Position numbers and translations under genes: made by a program. The notes beneath the pieces were generated by a model that made no database searches, was not told where the DNA came from, and saw only the letters and a list, made by a program, of their open reading frames with translations. This document shows positions 13,343 through 15,180 of a DNA stretch of 15,180 nucleotides, one piece after another. The DNA lies in the NCBI GenBank assembly GCA_046758065.1, contig JBHHZM010000073.1, forward strand, positions 1-15,180, in the 5' to 3' direction. This stretch comes from JBHHZM01 sp046758065 (GTDB lineage: Bacteria > Pseudomonadota > Alphaproteobacteria > JAAXGF01). Positions within the stretch are counted from its first letter, which is position 1. Each line of letters starts with the position of its first letter.

Positions 13343-15144
13343 CGATCCGCGTCCTGCCCGCGACCACGGTCAACCGCATCGCCGCCGGCGAGGTCGTCGA
13401 GCGGCCCGCCTCGGCGGTCAAGGAGCTAGTCGAGAACGCGCTCGACGCCGGCGCCCGGCGCATCGACGTCGCGATCGAGGACGGCGGGCGCACGCTGATC
13501 CGCGTCGCCGACGACGGTTGCGGCATGGACGCCGCCGAACTCGCGCTCGCGGTCGAGCGCCACGCCACCTCGAAGCTCGCCGACGACGATCTGGTGCGCA
13601 TCACCCAGCTCGGCTTCCGCGGCGAGGCGTTGCCGGCGATCGGCGCGGTCAGCCGCCTAACGATCGCCAGCCGGGCCGAGGGCGCCGACACGGCGTGGTC
13701 GATCGCGGTCGAAGGCGGCAAGAAAAGCGCGCCCGCGCCGACCGCGCTCAATCGCGGCACGCGGGTCGAGGTGCGCGACCTGTTCTACGCCACGCCGGCG
13801 CGGCTCAAGTTTCTCAAGACCCCGCGCACCGAAACCGACCGCGCCGCCGACGCGCTCGCCCGCCTCGCCATGGCGTATCCGCGCGTCGCCTTCGGCCTGA
13901 CCGCCGACGGCCGCGAGCGCATGCGCCTTGCCGCGGTCGACGGCGACCTGCTCGACGCCGGGCTCGAACGGCTCGCCGCAGTGATGGGCCGCGCCTTCGC
14001 CGGCAACGCGATTGCCGTGGCGGCGGAGCGCGAAGGGCTCGAACTCACCGGCCATATCGGCCTGCCGACGCTCAACCGCGGCAACGGCCAGGCCCAGTAT
14101 CTGTTCGTCAACCGCCGGCCGGTGCGCGACCGGCTGCTGCTCGGCGCGGTGCGCGGCGCCTACGCCGATGTGCTGGCGCGCGACCGCTACCCGCTGGTGG
14201 CGCTGTTTCTCGCGCTGCCGCCCGAGGCGGTCGACGTCAACGTGCATCCGGCCAAGGCCGAGGTGCGGTTCCGCGATGCGGGGCTGGTGCGCGGTCTCGT
14301 CGTCGGCGCGCTCCGGCACGCCCTCGCCGAGGCCGGCCACCGCGCCTCGACCACCGTCGGCGCCGCCGCGCTGGCCGCGCTGCGCCCCGGGACGGCGGCG
14401 GGCGCGCCTGCCGGTCGATCGCACGGCGGCGGCCCGGTCTACGCCTTCCCGTCCCGGACAACCGCCGGATTGGCGGAGGCCGCGGCGGCCTACCATGCGC
14501 CGCTCGACCCCGACCTCGCCCCACCCTCGGCGCGGGCGATCGAAGCCGACGACGACGCCCTGCGCCATCCGCTCGGCGCCGCGCGCGGCCAGCTCCACGC
14601 CACCTATATCGTGGCGCAGACCGACGACGGCATCGTCATCGTCGATCAACACGCGGCGCACGAGCGCCTGGTGTACGAGCGCATGAAGCGGGCGCTCGCC
14701 GAACGCGGCGTCGAGCGCCAGGGCCTGCTCCTCCCCGAGGTCGTCGAGCTCGACGAGGCCGCCTGCGCCCGGCTGACGGCGCACGCCGAAGAACTCGCCG
14801 AACTGGGCCTCGCGCTCGAACCCTTCGGCCCGGGCGCGGTGGCGGTGCGCGAAACCCCGGCGCTCTTAGGCGAATGCGACGTGCAGGGGCTGGTGCGCGA
14901 CCTCGCCGACGAGCTCGCCGAGATCGGCGAGACCGGCCGCCTGCGCGAGCGTCTCGACGCGGTCTCGTCGACCATGGCCTGCCACGGCAGCGTGCGCGCC
15001 GGCCGCCTGCTGACGGTCGCGGAAATGAACGCGCTGCTGCGCGAGATGGAGGCGACGCCTCACGCCGGCCAGTGCAATCACGGCCGCCCGACCTACGTCG
15101 AACTCAAACTCGCCGAGATCGAGAAGCTGTTCGGCCGGCGCTGA
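13339..15144 (+). CDS. mutL: DNA mismatch repair protein MutL, endonuclease type
   Basis: Links MutS mismatch recognition to strand incision. The 601-residue protein has the N-terminal GHKL ATPase with the start-proximal IAAGEVVERP (14-23), KELVENALDAGA (28-39, catalytic E29), DDGCGM (58-63), ATSKL (76-80) and GFRGEAL (92-98), then the transducer domain with DVNVHPAKAEVRF. After a Pro/Ala/Gly-rich linker (about 340-410) the dimerisation domain carries the full endonuclease motif DQHAAHERLVYE (436-447) and CNHGRP (579-584), so it should nick DNA itself, as in bacteria lacking MutH/Dam-directed repair. The start is a GTG sharing GTGA with the pgi stop, implying translational coupling. An internal ATG would remove the ATPase motifs, so the GTG is required. 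Confidence 0.97.
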   Translation: MTIRVLPATTVNRIAAGEVVERPASAVKELVENALDAGARRIDVAIEDGGRTLIRVADDGCGMDAAELALAVERHATSKLADDDLVRITQLGFRGEALPAIGAVSRLTIASRAEGADTAWSIAVEGGKKSAPAPTALNRGTRVEVRDLFYATPARLKFLKTPRTETDRAADALARLAMAYPRVAFGLTADGRERMRLAAVDGDLLDAGLERLAAVMGRAFAGNAIAVAAEREGLELTGHIGLPTLNRGNGQAQYLFVNRRPVRDRLLLGAVRGAYADVLARDRYPLVALFLALPPEAVDVNVHPAKAEVRFRDAGLVRGLVVGALRHALAEAGHRASTTVGAAALAALRPGTAAGAPAGRSHGGGPVYAFPSRTTAGLAEAAAAYHAPLDPDLAPPSARAIEADDDALRHPLGAARGQLHATYIVAQTDDGIVIVDQHAAHERLVYERMKRALAERGVERQGLLLPEVVELDEAACARLTAHAEELAELGLALEPFGPGAVAVRETPALLGECDVQGLVRDLADELAEIGETGRLRERLDAVSSTMACHGSVRAGRLLTVAEMNALLREMEATPHAGQCNHGRPTYVELKLAEIEKLFGRR

Positions 15145-15180
15145 AATTCTTGCGGCCTCATAAAGAATGCGATATGAAAA
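15145..15180 (+). promoter_or_regulatory. Right-edge AT-rich stretch after mutL with a possible promoter
   Basis: After the mutL stop the composition becomes AT-rich. TTGCGG (15150-15155, 3 of 6) and TATGAA (15173-15178, 4 of 6) are 17 bp apart and could start transcription of a gene beyond the window. The same stretch has ATTCTT (15146-15151) able to pair with AAGAAT (15163-15168), an AT-only stem without a T-run, so a poor terminator. An ATG at 15174 is too close to the edge to judge. Confidence 0.2.

Noticed and set aside
1..15180. Mobile element, prophage, CRISPR array, toxin-antitoxin pair or defence system
   Set aside because: Nearly every stretch is explained by core genes of matching composition. 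I saw no transposase, integrase, cas, repeat-spacer array or terminal inverted repeats, and no tRNA that could serve as an attachment site.

Overview
The window reads as ordinary, very GC-rich housekeeping chromosome from an alphaproteobacterium, most likely of the Rhodospirillales type. Three things point there: the run ribF-ileS-lspA-DUF3035 lipoprotein-M16-M16-mutL, a MutL that carries its own endonuclease motif (as in bacteria without MutH), and the DUF3035 lipoprotein family. The taxonomic call is inference from gene content and order. I found no phage, transposon, CRISPR, tRNA or rRNA signal, and no sign of an undescribed system.

Layout, left to right. Positions 1-90 hold no gene, only a weak terminator-like hairpin. 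xseA (exonuclease VII large subunit) runs leftward from 1647 to 91 and is divergent from purD (1746-3014, rightward, purine synthesis) across a 98-bp gap with a candidate promoter. purD meets tadA (3479-3009, leftward, tRNA adenosine deaminase) tail to tail with overlapping stop codons. A 193-bp gap (3480-3672), AT-rich in its right part and holding the best promoter in the window, separates tadA from a MaoC/PhaJ-type enoyl-CoA hydratase gene (3673-4164).

From 4236 everything runs rightward with small gaps or overlaps: ribF (FMN/FAD synthesis), ileS (isoleucyl-tRNA synthetase), lspA (signal peptidase II, GTG start inside ileS), a small DUF3035 lipoprotein, two M16 peptidase-family proteins, pgi (short glucose-6-phosphate isomerase) and mutL (mismatch repair, GTG start overlapping the pgi stop by 4 bp). 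This looks like one long operon, or two if a weak promoter in the 90-bp gap before pgi is real.

Functional links inside the cluster: LspA should process the lipoprotein encoded immediately after it. The two M16 proteins are complementary: the first has the zinc site, the second has lost it but keeps the Arg/Tyr substrate-binding region, as in two-subunit M16 peptidases. The remaining genes are unrelated core functions that share a transcription unit.
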